A stretch of 64,000 bases of DNA from a candidate division CSSED10-310 bacterium. Lineage in GTDB: Bacteria > CSSED10-310. The notes beneath the pieces were generated by a model. It was not told the DNA's origin, made no database searches, and was given only the letters and a program-made list of their open reading frames with translations. Within the stretch, counting starts at the first letter, position 1. Every line of letters starts with the position of its first letter. A program made the translations under genes and the position numbers. The stretch lies in assembly GCA_016931515.1 (NCBI GenBank), contig JAFGEQ010000005.1, positions 215,617 through 279,616 of the forward strand, given 5' to 3'. Of the stretch, positions 17,544-26,685 are shown piece after piece.

Positions 17544-18860
17544 TTAAAATCTGTACTGCCAGTTGAACATGACGCGATGGTCGCTGTTATTGTCACTGTC
17601 AGCGAAGGTCCGCTCGTATTCAAGAATTGCGGTCATATCGGAGCGTATCCGGTAAAATCCGCTGATTCCAGCCCGCCATGTAAATTCTACATGTTGTGTT
17701 GAAGCGACTGTTTCGGGTCTGGAAAACCGGTCCGCCGCCAGATTGAGACTCAGGTTCAGCGCTGAGCCAACGCCACGGCTGATCCGCAAAAAACCGGTTT
17801 CATAATCCCGAGTATCCCCGCGGTTGACAAAGACCGATCCATTCACCGCCAGACCTCGGCCGGAAAGACTCGTGTAACTGAATCCCCCGAGATATTGGTG
17901 CCATATCCGGTTAAGAAAATCGTTCGTCTCCCGGTATCGATATCTGCCGAATAAACGCCAGGCTTTGCCAATCCTTACATCCAGGCGTGGGCCGATACTG
18001 CTTCCGGAATACGACGCTATACGGTCGAAATCCTCCGGTGTGGTTGCAGGATCGGTATCATCGATGAGGGAAGCGAGAAAAGGCAACCGGTCATAATAGT
18101 CGTAGGTCATACCCATCCGGAGATTTTCTGTGATATCGAACCCCGCATCCCCGTAATAGGAGATCAGCTTGTTATCCTCTTCGCCTGTGTGGGATGAAAT
18201 GATGTATTCGCCTGTCTGATGAACATCGAAGCGGTCTCCGAAACGGAGGGAGGTGTTGAAGGTGATCGCATTTGTCTCGTCTATGAGCAGATCGGTGTTC
18301 GTTACTGATATATAAGCGATGCCGGCGCGGCCCCAGTTCGTACCGAACGCACTGATATAGCCGCCGAATCTGACGCCGTCGGCATCGGTCGCTCCGTCCA
18401 AAACCACCGAATTTGCTCCACCGAACGCCCCAAAACCGATATGGGATGAATCATCCAGACGTGCGTTGAACTGGAGTCCGGCTCCCATGACATCGCCGCA
18501 GCCTGTAATGGTGTCCGGGCTGAAAAGGCCGGCGGTGACGACAAACGGGGATGCATCGGAATTCCTGCCGTACCGGATGAAAAGGTCCCGGACGCGCCAG
18601 ATATTGCCGTCCGGGGAATTGGCTTCGCTGCGGAGTCTGAAACTTGTTTTAAAGACCCATTCACTGCCGGATGAATAATTCAGCCGAAACCCGCTGGTTA
18701 AAGGCGTTCGATCTTCAAGCGTCGGATCGTCAAAGAATACGGGATATCCGCCGAGATCCAACCGGCCTGTCCAGTGGGCATCAGCCGGACAGCTTGATGT
18801 GAAAAGACCGATCAGCAGTGTTGTTAATATTATCCAATATGTCGAGTGGAAATGGTTCAT
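17544..18860 (-). CDS. Predicted outer-membrane beta-barrel (porin-like) partner of the multihaem cytochrome
   Basis: This 438-residue protein has a signal peptide (about 1-28, cleavage near ADA-HW). The rest is built of alternating polar/hydrophobic strands bounded by aromatic residues, with turns rich in Asp, Gly and Asn, ending in ...FNWQYRF with the C-terminal Phe typical of BAM-inserted barrels. There is no CxxCH. Its ATG overlaps the 3' end of the 23-haem cytochrome gene by 4 nt, so the two are translationally coupled. That context suggests the barrel sheath of a porin-cytochrome conduit. I cannot assign it to MtrB/PioB by motif (no N-terminal CxxC seen). A simple porin is the alternative. 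Confidence 0.75.
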   Translation of the reverse strand: MNHFHSTYWIILTTLLIGLFTSSCPADAHWTGRLDLGGYPVFFDDPTLEDRTPLTSGFRLNYSSGSEWVFKTSFRLRSEANSPDGNIWRVRDLFIRYGRNSDASPFVVTAGLFSPDTITGCGDVMGAGLQFNARLDDSSHIGFGAFGGANSVVLDGATDADGVRFGGYISAFGTNWGRAGIAYISVTNTDLLIDETNAITFNTSLRFGDRFDVHQTGEYIISSHTGEEDNKLISYYGDAGFDITENLRMGMTYDYYDRLPFLASLIDDTDPATTPEDFDRIASYSGSSIGPRLDVRIGKAWRLFGRYRYRETNDFLNRIWHQYLGGFSYTSLSGRGLAVNGSVFVNRGDTRDYETGFLRISRGVGSALNLSLNLAADRFSRPETVASTQHVEFTWRAGISGFYRIRSDMTAILEYERTFADSDNNSDHRVMFNWQYRF

Positions 18861-20629
18861 GGCTGTTTCCGGATCGACCCGTTATGACGTGGTCGCGGTC
18901 CCGTTGTGAAATCCCACGAATCCGTTGTGTGGCATTGCTCACAGTCGGTGGGATACCCTTCGTGATCGTCTGCGTTTCGATAATCCTCTTCGTGGCAGCC
19001 ATAACAGTCTCTCGGTGTTCCCTTGTAACGGTTGTTCGGGTGACAGGCAGCGCATTCGACCGTTGAGTGGGCTCCGGTTAATGCATAACCGGTGGTATTA
19101 TGATTGAAAAAGTCGTTCTCCCAACCGGATGTATCGTGACAGAGAGTGCAGTCGCTGGAGAATCCTGCAGCGGTATGATTGGGATCCTGGGATCCCGCGT
19201 ATTCATCGTTATGGCAACTGAAGCAGGCGGTACTGAGCCCGTTATAGACGCCGCTGCCGTGACAGTCTCTGCAGTTTATGCCAACGTGTTTGCCGGTCAG
19301 CGAGTAGCCCGTTGTGTTGTGATCGAACGTGCCGTTGTCCCAGGAATAAATGTCGTGGCAAGTTGTACAATCCATTGAGAATCCAGCCGCAGCATGATGC
19401 GGGTCTGTTGATGTATTGTAGTCGTCGGAGTGGCAGCCGGAGCATTCCCGAGGTGTTCCGGCATATTGGCCGTTGGTGTGGCAGGCTGTGCAATCCAGCC
19501 CTGCATGACCCCCAATCAGGTCGATCCCGGGATGATTGAAAGTCCCTGATTGCCACGTCGCGGTCGTGTGACAGGCAGCGCAATCCGTACTGTAGCCGGC
19601 GGCGGTATGATTCGGATCGGTAGTGTTGGCATAGTCGTCTGCGTGACAGGCATGGCATTCCTGGGGTGTTCCTGAGTAAATACCGTTTGTATGACATTCG
19701 GAACAGGCGATGGAGGCATGGGCTCCGGTCAGCGCATACCCGGTTGTATCATGGTCGAATCTGCCATTCGTCCAGGTCGTCACATCATGACACTGAATGC
19801 AGTCGGCAGGGAACCCGGCAGCCCGGTGATCAGGATTCTTCGTGCGCGCATAATCGTCATCGTGGCAGGATACGCACTCGGTTGACAGTCCGGTGTAGAC
19901 TCCCCCGGTGTGGCATTGCGTGCACCCCAGTCCCGCATGACCGCCGGTCAGAGGAAATCCGGTTGCATCATGATTGTAATCTTTTCCCTTCCAGGAGCCA
20001 GTGTCGTGGCAGAGAGCGCAGTCCCGGGGAAATCCACCGGCTCGGTGATCCGGGTCTTTGACCCCGTTGTAATCACCTTCATGGCATTTCACGCATTGTG
20101 CTGACGTGCCTTTGAACTGTAGATTTTTATGGCACTGATCACAGGCGATTCCCCGATGAGCACCCGTCAGAGTAAAACCGGTTTCGGTCGTATGATTCCA
20201 GTTCGAGGGGGTCCATCCTACGGGAGAGTGACATCGTGCGCAGTCCGAGCCGAGTTTTGTCTGGTACGGATCGTCCTGCCGGCGTTGCCAGTGGCATACC
20301 TGACAATCGCGGGGTGTTCCTTTGAATTGTCCATCCAGATGGCATTCGGAACATGTCACTGTCTGATGTTTTCCGGTAAGGGGAAACTCACCGGGATGGG
20401 TAACCCGGTCCTTAATTACAGACCAGGTGTCGGGTATGTGGCAGTCAGCACACTTCGCGGTCATCTGTCCCTTGTGCGGATCCTGATGACAGGCCATGCA
20501 ATTCTCTACATTGGGGAATTCGCTGTGCATCTCCATCATTTCACTGGATGCCCGTGCCGTTACGATCAAAGTTGGGCACAGTGTCGAAACAAGCACAACT
20601 AAAACCGGGATGCCGATTTTTCCTGTCAA
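18857..20629 (-). CDS. Multihaem c-type cytochrome with 23 CxxCH motifs
   Basis: This 590-residue exported cytochrome has a signal peptide at about 1-28 and 23 CxxCH haem sites between residues 44 and 567. From about residue 140 on, the protein is six tandem modules of about 73 residues, each with three CxxCH and the frame H..TGY.LTG.H....C..CH....GT...C..CH.DDY....DPNH.AAGF..DC..CH; a less regular copy precedes them. Many extra His residues could be distal ligands. Such regular tri-haem arrays form molecular wires. Translation starts at TTG with GAGGTGG 5 nt upstream. It overlaps the barrel gene by 4 nt. A role in electron transfer across the envelope is inferred; donor and acceptor are unknown. 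Confidence 0.92.
   Translation of the reverse strand: MTGKIGIPVLVVLVSTLCPTLIVTARASSEMMEMHSEFPNVENCMACHQDPHKGQMTAKCADCHIPDTWSVIKDRVTHPGEFPLTGKHQTVTCSECHLDGQFKGTPRDCQVCHWQRRQDDPYQTKLGSDCARCHSPVGWTPSNWNHTTETGFTLTGAHRGIACDQCHKNLQFKGTSAQCVKCHEGDYNGVKDPDHRAGGFPRDCALCHDTGSWKGKDYNHDATGFPLTGGHAGLGCTQCHTGGVYTGLSTECVSCHDDDYARTKNPDHRAAGFPADCIQCHDVTTWTNGRFDHDTTGYALTGAHASIACSECHTNGIYSGTPQECHACHADDYANTTDPNHTAAGYSTDCAACHTTATWQSGTFNHPGIDLIGGHAGLDCTACHTNGQYAGTPRECSGCHSDDYNTSTDPHHAAAGFSMDCTTCHDIYSWDNGTFDHNTTGYSLTGKHVGINCRDCHGSGVYNGLSTACFSCHNDEYAGSQDPNHTAAGFSSDCTLCHDTSGWENDFFNHNTTGYALTGAHSTVECAACHPNNRYKGTPRDCYGCHEEDYRNADDHEGYPTDCEQCHTTDSWDFTTGPRPRHNGSIRKQP
18920..20209 (-). repeat. Six tandem tri-haem coding modules of about 219 bp
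   Basis: The equivalent CxxCH motifs recur at residues 163, 236, 309, 380, 453 and 526, a period of 73 (once 71) residues. The repeats are diverged at nucleotide level, so the expansion is old rather than recent. Confidence 0.85.
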
Positions 20630-20748
20630 TATACCACCTCTTGATTATAAAAAAGCTAAGAACCCCTCTCTTCTAGACTTTTAACATTTCACCGATATAC
20701 AATTCAAGAAGTCCATAATTAAATAATCTGAAATGTTATTGTACATTA

Positions 20749-21564
20749 TCATTCAGTCCATCCAAACGTCCATGAATCCATCTGGCCGACCAGGGATGTA
20801 ACGGATTGATCAGTCAGTGCAGCGTACCAGATGACTCCTGCGGCAGTGCCGGCGCCTTGCGGCCATGTGAATTCCGGCAGCACATCGGTTGTTGATGAAC
20901 CGACGGGAAAAATTTGTGAATAGAAGTCAAATGTTGAATCGAACGAAGGCGCAAAGAAATACTGTCCAAATACATCCAGGATGACTACAAGCGGGTATCC
21001 ATCCAGAGGAGTGGATTCACGATTGCAGACAACAATGCTGCAAAAGAAACGATCACCCGGGTGGAAGAGCGTGCCGGGCATCCGGATTGTGACACCGGTT
21101 GATGTGCATGCATCGGGGGTCGATGTCGGATTGGGAGTTGGTGTTGAAGTGGCAGCAGGTGTTTGTGTGGGCGTTGATGTCGGAGTTTGATCGGCGGGAT
21201 GACTGGAGGAATTACCGGGATTGGTAACGTCCTGTGGATGTCCCGGATCCGCCTGGCCGATTTGCCATGATCCTTCCGGGTCCAGGAGTTCGACTCCGTT
21301 CGAATACCCATCCGCGTCGGAATCCGCGTTGGCGAGATTGACGGTCCAGGTGTCTCCGGCGTTTCCATACGCGCTGCCGAATGCATTCAGTTGGTTGCTG
21401 CCGGAACGGTGGCAGGTATCGCAGCTGAATACTTCCCCGTTAGGAATCCGGTCGACATCAAAATCCCAGGCAGAGGCAGTTGAAACGGCACAAAAAATTA
21501 GCATCAGCCAACAGGCGAATGCTTTGTATCGGGTTGCGGTATGATTGGATTCATTGTGTAACAT
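20749..21564 (-). CDS. Secreted mono-haem protein, short-linker paralogue
   Basis: This 271-residue protein is a paralogue of the one at 16468-17532: signal peptide to about residue 32, haem motif CDTCH near 48-52, NSDADGYSNGVELL calcium-loop-like segment, and GNSSSHPADQTPT leading into a Thr-Pro linker of only about 25 residues. The C-terminal domain is the same (FGQYFFAPSF, FTWPQGAG, WYAALTDQ). ATG is preceded by GGGAG. It lies 119 bp upstream of the cytochrome on the same strand, so it may be the first gene of the haem cluster. It could be a soluble or surface electron shuttle; function not established. Confidence 0.8.
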   Translation of the reverse strand: MLHNESNHTATRYKAFACWLMLIFCAVSTASAWDFDVDRIPNGEVFSCDTCHRSGSNQLNAFGSAYGNAGDTWTVNLANADSDADGYSNGVELLDPEGSWQIGQADPGHPQDVTNPGNSSSHPADQTPTSTPTQTPAATSTPTPNPTSTPDACTSTGVTIRMPGTLFHPGDRFFCSIVVCNRESTPLDGYPLVVILDVFGQYFFAPSFDSTFDFYSQIFPVGSSTTDVLPEFTWPQGAGTAAGVIWYAALTDQSVTSLVGQMDSWTFGWTE

Positions 21565-21878
21565 CAGAGTCTCCCAGTTTTCCGGTCAATGCAATTGTCG
21601 TCGGCTATCGACGAGCACAGACTGGGTGATGCAATTTGTATGCCCTGATTGCCTGTTCAAAATGAACCAATTGTCGTGGATGAGACTTGTAGCGAATCTG
21701 TACAGATTCACGCTTGTTTCATATTGAGACAGAGCTGAGGATCGGAATTTTCAGTCGGTTGTAGCAATTTTCACAGATGTCGTTTACTCTGGAGTTGGAA
21801 AAGATCGATCCGGACCGGTATCGGGTAACAAGCCGGACCCGGATGAAACTGTTTCTGACAGGAGAGAGGAGGATTCGC
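21565..21878. other. Intergenic regulatory region upstream of the symporter operon
   Basis: These 314 bp separate the haem cluster (minus) from the DUF485-symporter operon (plus). They contain a perfect 16-bp palindrome (listed separately) and GTTCA-AAA-TGAAC at 21655-21667. I see no convincing gene; the open frame extending 34 codons upstream of the DUF485 start lacks a ribosome site. Confidence 0.6.
21694..21709. promoter_or_regulatory. Perfect 16-bp palindrome, candidate operator
   Basis: GAATCTGT/ACAGATTC is a perfect dyad lying between the divergent haem and symporter transcripts, about 130 bp from the haem gene start and 170 bp from the DUF485 start. It suits a dimeric repressor or activator controlling one or both sides. 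No cognate regulator is encoded nearby. Confidence 0.45.
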
Positions 21879-22181
21879 ATGTTGCATGAACCCGCCGCTA
21901 AAACCGGGAAGGACTTGGCCATGGGTTATAAAACCCGAATCGGTGTCCGGATGTTTTTATTGTATGCAATTATTTATGTAGGATTCGTCACGCTCAACCT
22001 GATCCGGCCCGTGCTGATGGAAAAGACGGTTCTGATCGGTCTGAATCTGGCGGCTGTCTACGGTTTTGGCCTGATCGTACTGGCGCTGGCTCTCGCACTG
22101 ATTTATAACCATTTATGCACTGCGATGGAGAAAAAACTGAATAAGACGACATCCGCCGGCCGGAAGGGAGGTAACCGATGA
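21879..22181 (+). CDS. DUF485 small membrane protein (YjcH-like symporter partner)
   Basis: This 100-residue protein has two TM helices (about 26-48 and 57-82), the DUF485/YjcH fold that accompanies acetate symporter ActP in many bacteria. The start is ATG at 21879 because AGGAGG lies 7 nt upstream. It overlaps the symporter gene by 4 nt (ATGA), indicating coupled synthesis. Its precise role in transport is not known for the family; an accessory or stabilising subunit is usually assumed. Confidence 0.88.
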   Translation: MLHEPAAKTGKDLAMGYKTRIGVRMFLLYAIIYVGFVTLNLIRPVLMEKTVLIGLNLAAVYGFGLIVLALALALIYNHLCTAMEKKLNKTTSAGRKGGNR

Positions 22182-24103
22182 ATATCATGTCGGTAAGCCT
22201 CTTCGTTCTGTTTGTGGGTATGGTTTTGGTCCTGTCTTTTTACTTCGCCCGGCGAACCCGGTCGGCATCCGGTTACTTTGCTGCCGGAGGAAACATCCAT
22301 TGGTCGGTCAATGGAATTGCTTTTGCCGGCGATTACCTGTCCGCGGCCTCCTTTCTCGGTATTTGCGGGATGATTGCAACCGTGGGATACGACGGATTCC
22401 TGTATTCGATCGGGTACCTCGCCGGATGGATTGTGGCCCTGTTCGTTGTTGCCGAGCCGATGAAACGTCTTGGCAAGTATACCTTTACGGACGCGCTTGA
22501 CTCACGTTTCAATTCCAAGGGCATTCAGCTGGCAGCAGCCATCAGCACGCTGATCGTGTCAATTTTTTACCTGATTCCGCAGATGGTCGGTGCCGGTGTT
22601 CTGGTTACACCGTTGCTGGGTCTTCCTCACGCCGCAGGTGTGCTTATCGTTGGTGTCATCGTCATCATTATCGTTGCCACCGCCGGAATGACCTCGACAA
22701 CATATGTTCAGTTTCTGAAGGGTGCTCTGCTTGTCGTATTCTCGACGATTCTCACGGTCATCGTCTGCAACCGCGGAATGACCACACGCCCTGACCAGGG
22801 AGGCGCGGTTCCTTTTTACGACTACGCTGTTATTGACGCCGCGGATCGTGGTGGCGAATTGATGCCGTCAGACCCGGCATGGCGCGTTCTCGGTTCGGTT
22901 GAACACGCAGGAAATGTGTTCGTCAAGCTCTTTCGTGACGATAAAATCATGTGGTGTCGGAAGGAATCGGGAAAGCAGCCCGGATCGGTCGTATTGCGGG
23001 AGATCCAAGCCGTTGTTTCGCGCACGGATGGCACGGTGCTGATAAATGGGCTTCCAGCATCTCCGGACAACCAGCTCCGGCAGGTCGGCAATCTGGACGC
23101 CATCCAGGGGAAGACGGGACCGCAAGCAGACACGGGTCCTGTGGGACCCTTCAAATTTCTCAACATCCTCTCTGACCCGAAAACCGTTATCCGGACCTGG
23201 AAATCAGACAAGTTTGAGGACGGGCCGGACCAGGTAACCGTTTATTACCCGACCACAACCACCGGCAACCGCATCATGCGACCCGGCATGAAATTTAAAG
23301 TTGAGGGCACACCGATTCAGCGGTTGGATTTCATATCGTTGATGCTGGCGCTTTTTCTCGGAACGTCGGCCCTGCCGCATATTCTCATCCGCTATTACAC
23401 TGTGCCGAGTGCGGCATGTGCCCGAAAATCGACGATTGTCGCCATCGCCGCCATCGGATTTTTCTATATCCTGACCATGTACATGGGGTTCGGCGCCATG
23501 GTCAACAGCGTGGTCAATCCTGCGGACAATAACATGTCGGCGCCGCTGCTGGCTAAAAGCTTCGGCACGTTCCTGTTCTCCATGATATCCGCCATTGCGT
23601 TTGCCACCGTTCTCGGGACAGTCAGCGGGTTGATTGTCGCAGCATCCGGAGCTGTTGCCCATGACATCATGGACCGATTTGCCAGAATTAATATGAACGA
23701 AAAACAGAAAGTCTACGCAGGGAAAATGGCGGCATTCGCGGTCGGTATCATTGCCATAATACTGGGAATTATATTCAAGGGGGTCAACGTGTCGTTCCTC
23801 GTCGGCCTTGCATTCGCGGTCGCAGCATCCGCCAACCTGCCGTCCATCATCATGCTGCTTTTCTGGAAAAAGACAACCGCGAAAGGCATTGTAGCATCGA
23901 TCACGACCGGTATTGTGCTTTCCGTCGGTATTATCGCGCTTTCACCGACTATGTACGATCTCTATGGCCTGGATCCCAAAACTGCGCCGATCCCGTTTTC
24001 CAACCCTGGCATTTTCTCGATACCGGCCAGTTTCCTGGCTCTGATCATCGTATCACTGATGACGTCGAAACCCTCCGCCACTTTACGGGAGGTTCCGAAA
24101 TAA
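22178..24103 (+). CDS. actP: ActP-like sodium:solute symporter (probable acetate/cation symporter)
   Basis: This 641-residue SSS-family symporter resembles E. coli ActP and the VC_2705 subgroup. Family marks are ASGYFAAGGNIHW, NGIAFAGDYLSAASFLGI at 45-62, and LGTSALPHILIRYYTV near 394. It is about 90 residues longer than ActP because the loop between TM6 and TM7 (residues 200-383) is greatly expanded into a hydrophilic beta-rich region ending in VTVYYPTTTTGNRIM. Expected substrates are acetate or similar short carboxylates with Na+ or H+. It sits between DUF485 and a Cache-DUF294 sensor protein, the neighbourhood in which DUF294 proteins are often found with SSS symporters. Confidence 0.9.
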   Translation: MNIMSVSLFVLFVGMVLVLSFYFARRTRSASGYFAAGGNIHWSVNGIAFAGDYLSAASFLGICGMIATVGYDGFLYSIGYLAGWIVALFVVAEPMKRLGKYTFTDALDSRFNSKGIQLAAAISTLIVSIFYLIPQMVGAGVLVTPLLGLPHAAGVLIVGVIVIIIVATAGMTSTTYVQFLKGALLVVFSTILTVIVCNRGMTTRPDQGGAVPFYDYAVIDAADRGGELMPSDPAWRVLGSVEHAGNVFVKLFRDDKIMWCRKESGKQPGSVVLREIQAVVSRTDGTVLINGLPASPDNQLRQVGNLDAIQGKTGPQADTGPVGPFKFLNILSDPKTVIRTWKSDKFEDGPDQVTVYYPTTTTGNRIMRPGMKFKVEGTPIQRLDFISLMLALFLGTSALPHILIRYYTVPSAACARKSTIVAIAAIGFFYILTMYMGFGAMVNSVVNPADNNMSAPLLAKSFGTFLFSMISAIAFATVLGTVSGLIVAASGAVAHDIMDRFARINMNEKQKVYAGKMAAFAVGIIAIILGIIFKGVNVSFLVGLAFAVAASANLPSIIMLLFWKKTTAKGIVASITTGIVLSVGIIALSPTMYDLYGLDPKTAPIPFSNPGIFSIPASFLALIIVSLMTSKPSATLREVPK

Positions 24104-24121
24104 AGAAGGCGATTCAGCACA

Positions 24122-24141
24122 CCGGTCCGGAAACGGACCGG
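24122..24141 (+). other. GC-rich hairpin with GAAA loop between symporter and sensor genes
   Basis: CCGGTCCG-GAAA-CGGACCGG is a perfect 8-bp stem closed by a GNRA-type tetraloop. It lies 18 bp after the symporter stop and 15 bp before the next ATG, with no T-run. It could stabilise the upstream mRNA or limit read-through and translation of the sensor gene, whose ribosome site is weak. Confidence 0.6.
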
Positions 24142-24156
24142 ACGGGATGATGTCGT

Positions 24157-26685
24157 ATGAAACTGTTCGCAGTCCGGGCGGTCCTGATTGTCATGATCGC
24201 CATCAGCCTGTTTTTCGTCGCTGATTTTTTCGTTGCGGTCCCGTCTCTTGAACGCATCGTCATGGACCAGAAACGGGAACTGATCCGCGAGTTGACCAAT
24301 TCCGCCTGGAATATCCTGGCCAAATTCGAAAATGACGAACGCACCGGAATACTCACTCGAGACCAAGCGCAACGCGAGGCGATCCGGCAGATTCAAACCC
24401 TCCACTACGGCATCGAATTGAAAGACTATTTCTGGATCAACGACATGCACCCGCGCATGGTCATTCACCCCTACCGGACCGATCTGAATGGTAAAGATCT
24501 GACTGATTTTGTTGATCCTCGCGGAAAAAGACTGTTCATGGAGGTGGTCCGGGTTGTCCGGGAAAACGGAGCCGGTTACGTTTCCTATATGTGGCAGTGG
24601 ATGGATGATCCAAACCGGGTTGTTCCGAAAATATCATATGTGAAAGGTTTTGAACCGTGGGGCTGGATTATCGGCACCGGTGTGTATATCGACGATATCC
24701 AGAAGGAGATTTCGCAAGCGCGTCGGAATGTCATTGCCGTATCTTTTGGAATTCTCCTTCTCTCCACATCATTGCTGATTGTCCTGCTATATGAAAGTTT
24801 GAAAACCGAACGAAAAAGACGGTTGGCGGAACAAGCCCTGAAGATATCCGAAGAACGGTATCGGTTGCTGGTCGAATCAGCCGGTGAATGCATTTTCATG
24901 GGTATCCGGGATGCACCTCTTCTGGCCAATCACAACCTGCTCAGCCTGCTGGGTTATACACCGGAGGAGTTCTCGCAACTGGAGATAAGTGATTTCCTGG
25001 TGCAAACGGAGGAGGAAAAGGGATGCGGCGAATTTTGGGTGAACAAAGTGTTGCAGGGAGAAGGTGTTCCAAGCCGCTATGAAACTGCGCTGCGTTCCAG
25101 GGACGGGCGCCTGCATGACATCACGCTGGCATTATCACATATTGTGATCCAGGATAGACACGGATTCATCGCCGTCGCTTCGGAAATCACTCCGAAAAGA
25201 GCCAGGGAAATTCAACAGGAAAAGATACTGATGGAGCTTCAGTCACTGGTATTTTTCCTCGACCGGCCGGTGGGGGAGATATGCTCGAGGAGTTTCCCGG
25301 AGCTTCCTGAAACGGATACGCTGGAAGCCGCCGCAGCTGCCATGAAACGCGATGATGCTCCGGTGGTGGCCGTGCAGGATGCGAACGGAAGAATTTCAGG
25401 ACTGGTATCAAGGGAGACAGTGTTACGGCATCTCGCCGGCTGCAAGCAACCGGGAATAATGTCAATCGGTTCTCTCGTCAGGGAAATACCTGGCAAAGTA
25501 TCGGAAAAAGCACTGGCCTATGAGGCATATGTCAGGATGCAGGAGCATGATTTCGATCCGATCGAGGTAATCGACCAGGTTGGACATCTGACAGGAGTCA
25601 TCACCGAGCGGGATGTCCTCATGCTACAAAACTATTCGCCGACACTGCTTCAGCTTGAGATTGAGAACGCGACATCTGCGAGTGAATTGATCCGGATCAA
25701 TCAGCGGCTTCCCGAATTGATTCGGATCCTGATACGGGCCGGACTGAAGGCATCTCATGTCAATCAGATCATCACACAGAACACTCAGGCGATGGTCCAC
25801 AAAGCGCTGGAATTCGCATTCGATCGATACGGCCCGGCTCCGTGCGAGTTTGATTTCATGGTTCTCGGGAGCGAGGGTCGTTTTGAACAGACGCTGAAAA
25901 CCGATCAGGATAATGCCATTATCTACCGGGATCCGCCCCTGGAACAGGCCGAATCGGCAAGACAGTATTTCCTGACACTTGGTACTGAAGTCTGCACTAT
26001 TTTGAACGATGTCGGCTACATCTGGTGCGAAGGCGGGATTATGGCCCGGAATCAGGAATGGAACCAACCGCTGTCGGCATGGAAAAAGACATTCTCCGGC
26101 TGGCTGACCGCGCTGGAGGCGGACGACCTTCTGATGGCAAAAATCTTTTTTGATTTCAGGACGGGGTCGGGGCGGGGAGATCTTGTGACGCAACTGCAGA
26201 GTGCCCTTGATGGTACGATCGATGAACACCCCAGGTTTTTCTATCTCCTCGCCCGTAATGTACTGCTGTACGAACCACCGCTAACCCGATTCGGCGGGTT
26301 CGTTATTACCGATGGACCGGATGGTCGGAAAGGTATCGATATCAAGAGCGCGATGACCCTGATTGTCGACTTTGCCCGAATTTACTCGTTAAAACATCAC
26401 ATCTGGTTGACGAATACGCCGGACCGTCTGAATGCTCTTGCTGCCGCCGATGTACTGCCCGAAAGCAGTGTAAAGGAAATGGTGCAGGCGTTCGACTACC
26501 TGATGCAAATCCGGATTGAAAACCAGGTGCGGGCACTCGAACGTCAGGGGCGACCGGGAAATATCATCGATCCGGATTCACTGACCTCAATAGAACAGAA
26601 AATTTTGAAGGAGATATTTTCGGAAATCCGTCATTTCCAGGCCAAGTTGAGCTATGATTTCACCGGGACAATGCTGCATGGGTGA
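24157..26685 (+). CDS. Cache-PAS-CBS-CBS-DUF294 sensor nucleotidyltransferase fusion
   Basis: This 842-residue modular protein has TM1 at 7-28; an extracytoplasmic sCache_2-like domain at about 30-185 (DYFWINDMHPRMVIHP, WGWIIGTGVYIDD); TM2 at 192-213; a PAS domain at about 228-345; and two CBS repeats at about 375-490. A DUF294 nucleotidyltransferase domain follows with GSEGR at 571-575 and DQD at 583-585, as in GlnD-like enzymes, then a DUF294 C-terminal helical region at about 690-830. Characterised sCache_2 receptors such as McpP bind C2/C3 carboxylates, which fits the adjacent ActP-like symporter. CBS-DUF294 proteins are often encoded next to such symporters, but the fused Cache and PAS modules are unusual. 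Target and product of the transferase are unknown. Confidence 0.87.
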   Translation: MKLFAVRAVLIVMIAISLFFVADFFVAVPSLERIVMDQKRELIRELTNSAWNILAKFENDERTGILTRDQAQREAIRQIQTLHYGIELKDYFWINDMHPRMVIHPYRTDLNGKDLTDFVDPRGKRLFMEVVRVVRENGAGYVSYMWQWMDDPNRVVPKISYVKGFEPWGWIIGTGVYIDDIQKEISQARRNVIAVSFGILLLSTSLLIVLLYESLKTERKRRLAEQALKISEERYRLLVESAGECIFMGIRDAPLLANHNLLSLLGYTPEEFSQLEISDFLVQTEEEKGCGEFWVNKVLQGEGVPSRYETALRSRDGRLHDITLALSHIVIQDRHGFIAVASEITPKRAREIQQEKILMELQSLVFFLDRPVGEICSRSFPELPETDTLEAAAAAMKRDDAPVVAVQDANGRISGLVSRETVLRHLAGCKQPGIMSIGSLVREIPGKVSEKALAYEAYVRMQEHDFDPIEVIDQVGHLTGVITERDVLMLQNYSPTLLQLEIENATSASELIRINQRLPELIRILIRAGLKASHVNQIITQNTQAMVHKALEFAFDRYGPAPCEFDFMVLGSEGRFEQTLKTDQDNAIIYRDPPLEQAESARQYFLTLGTEVCTILNDVGYIWCEGGIMARNQEWNQPLSAWKKTFSGWLTALEADDLLMAKIFFDFRTGSGRGDLVTQLQSALDGTIDEHPRFFYLLARNVLLYEPPLTRFGGFVITDGPDGRKGIDIKSAMTLIVDFARIYSLKHHIWLTNTPDRLNALAAADVLPESSVKEMVQAFDYLMQIRIENQVRALERQGRPGNIIDPDSLTSIEQKILKEIFSEIRHFQAKLSYDFTGTMLHG

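Noticed and set aside
18920..20209. Regular repeats of about 219 bp resembling an array
   Set aside because: They are diverged coding modules of the multihaem cytochrome, not direct repeats with unique spacers.
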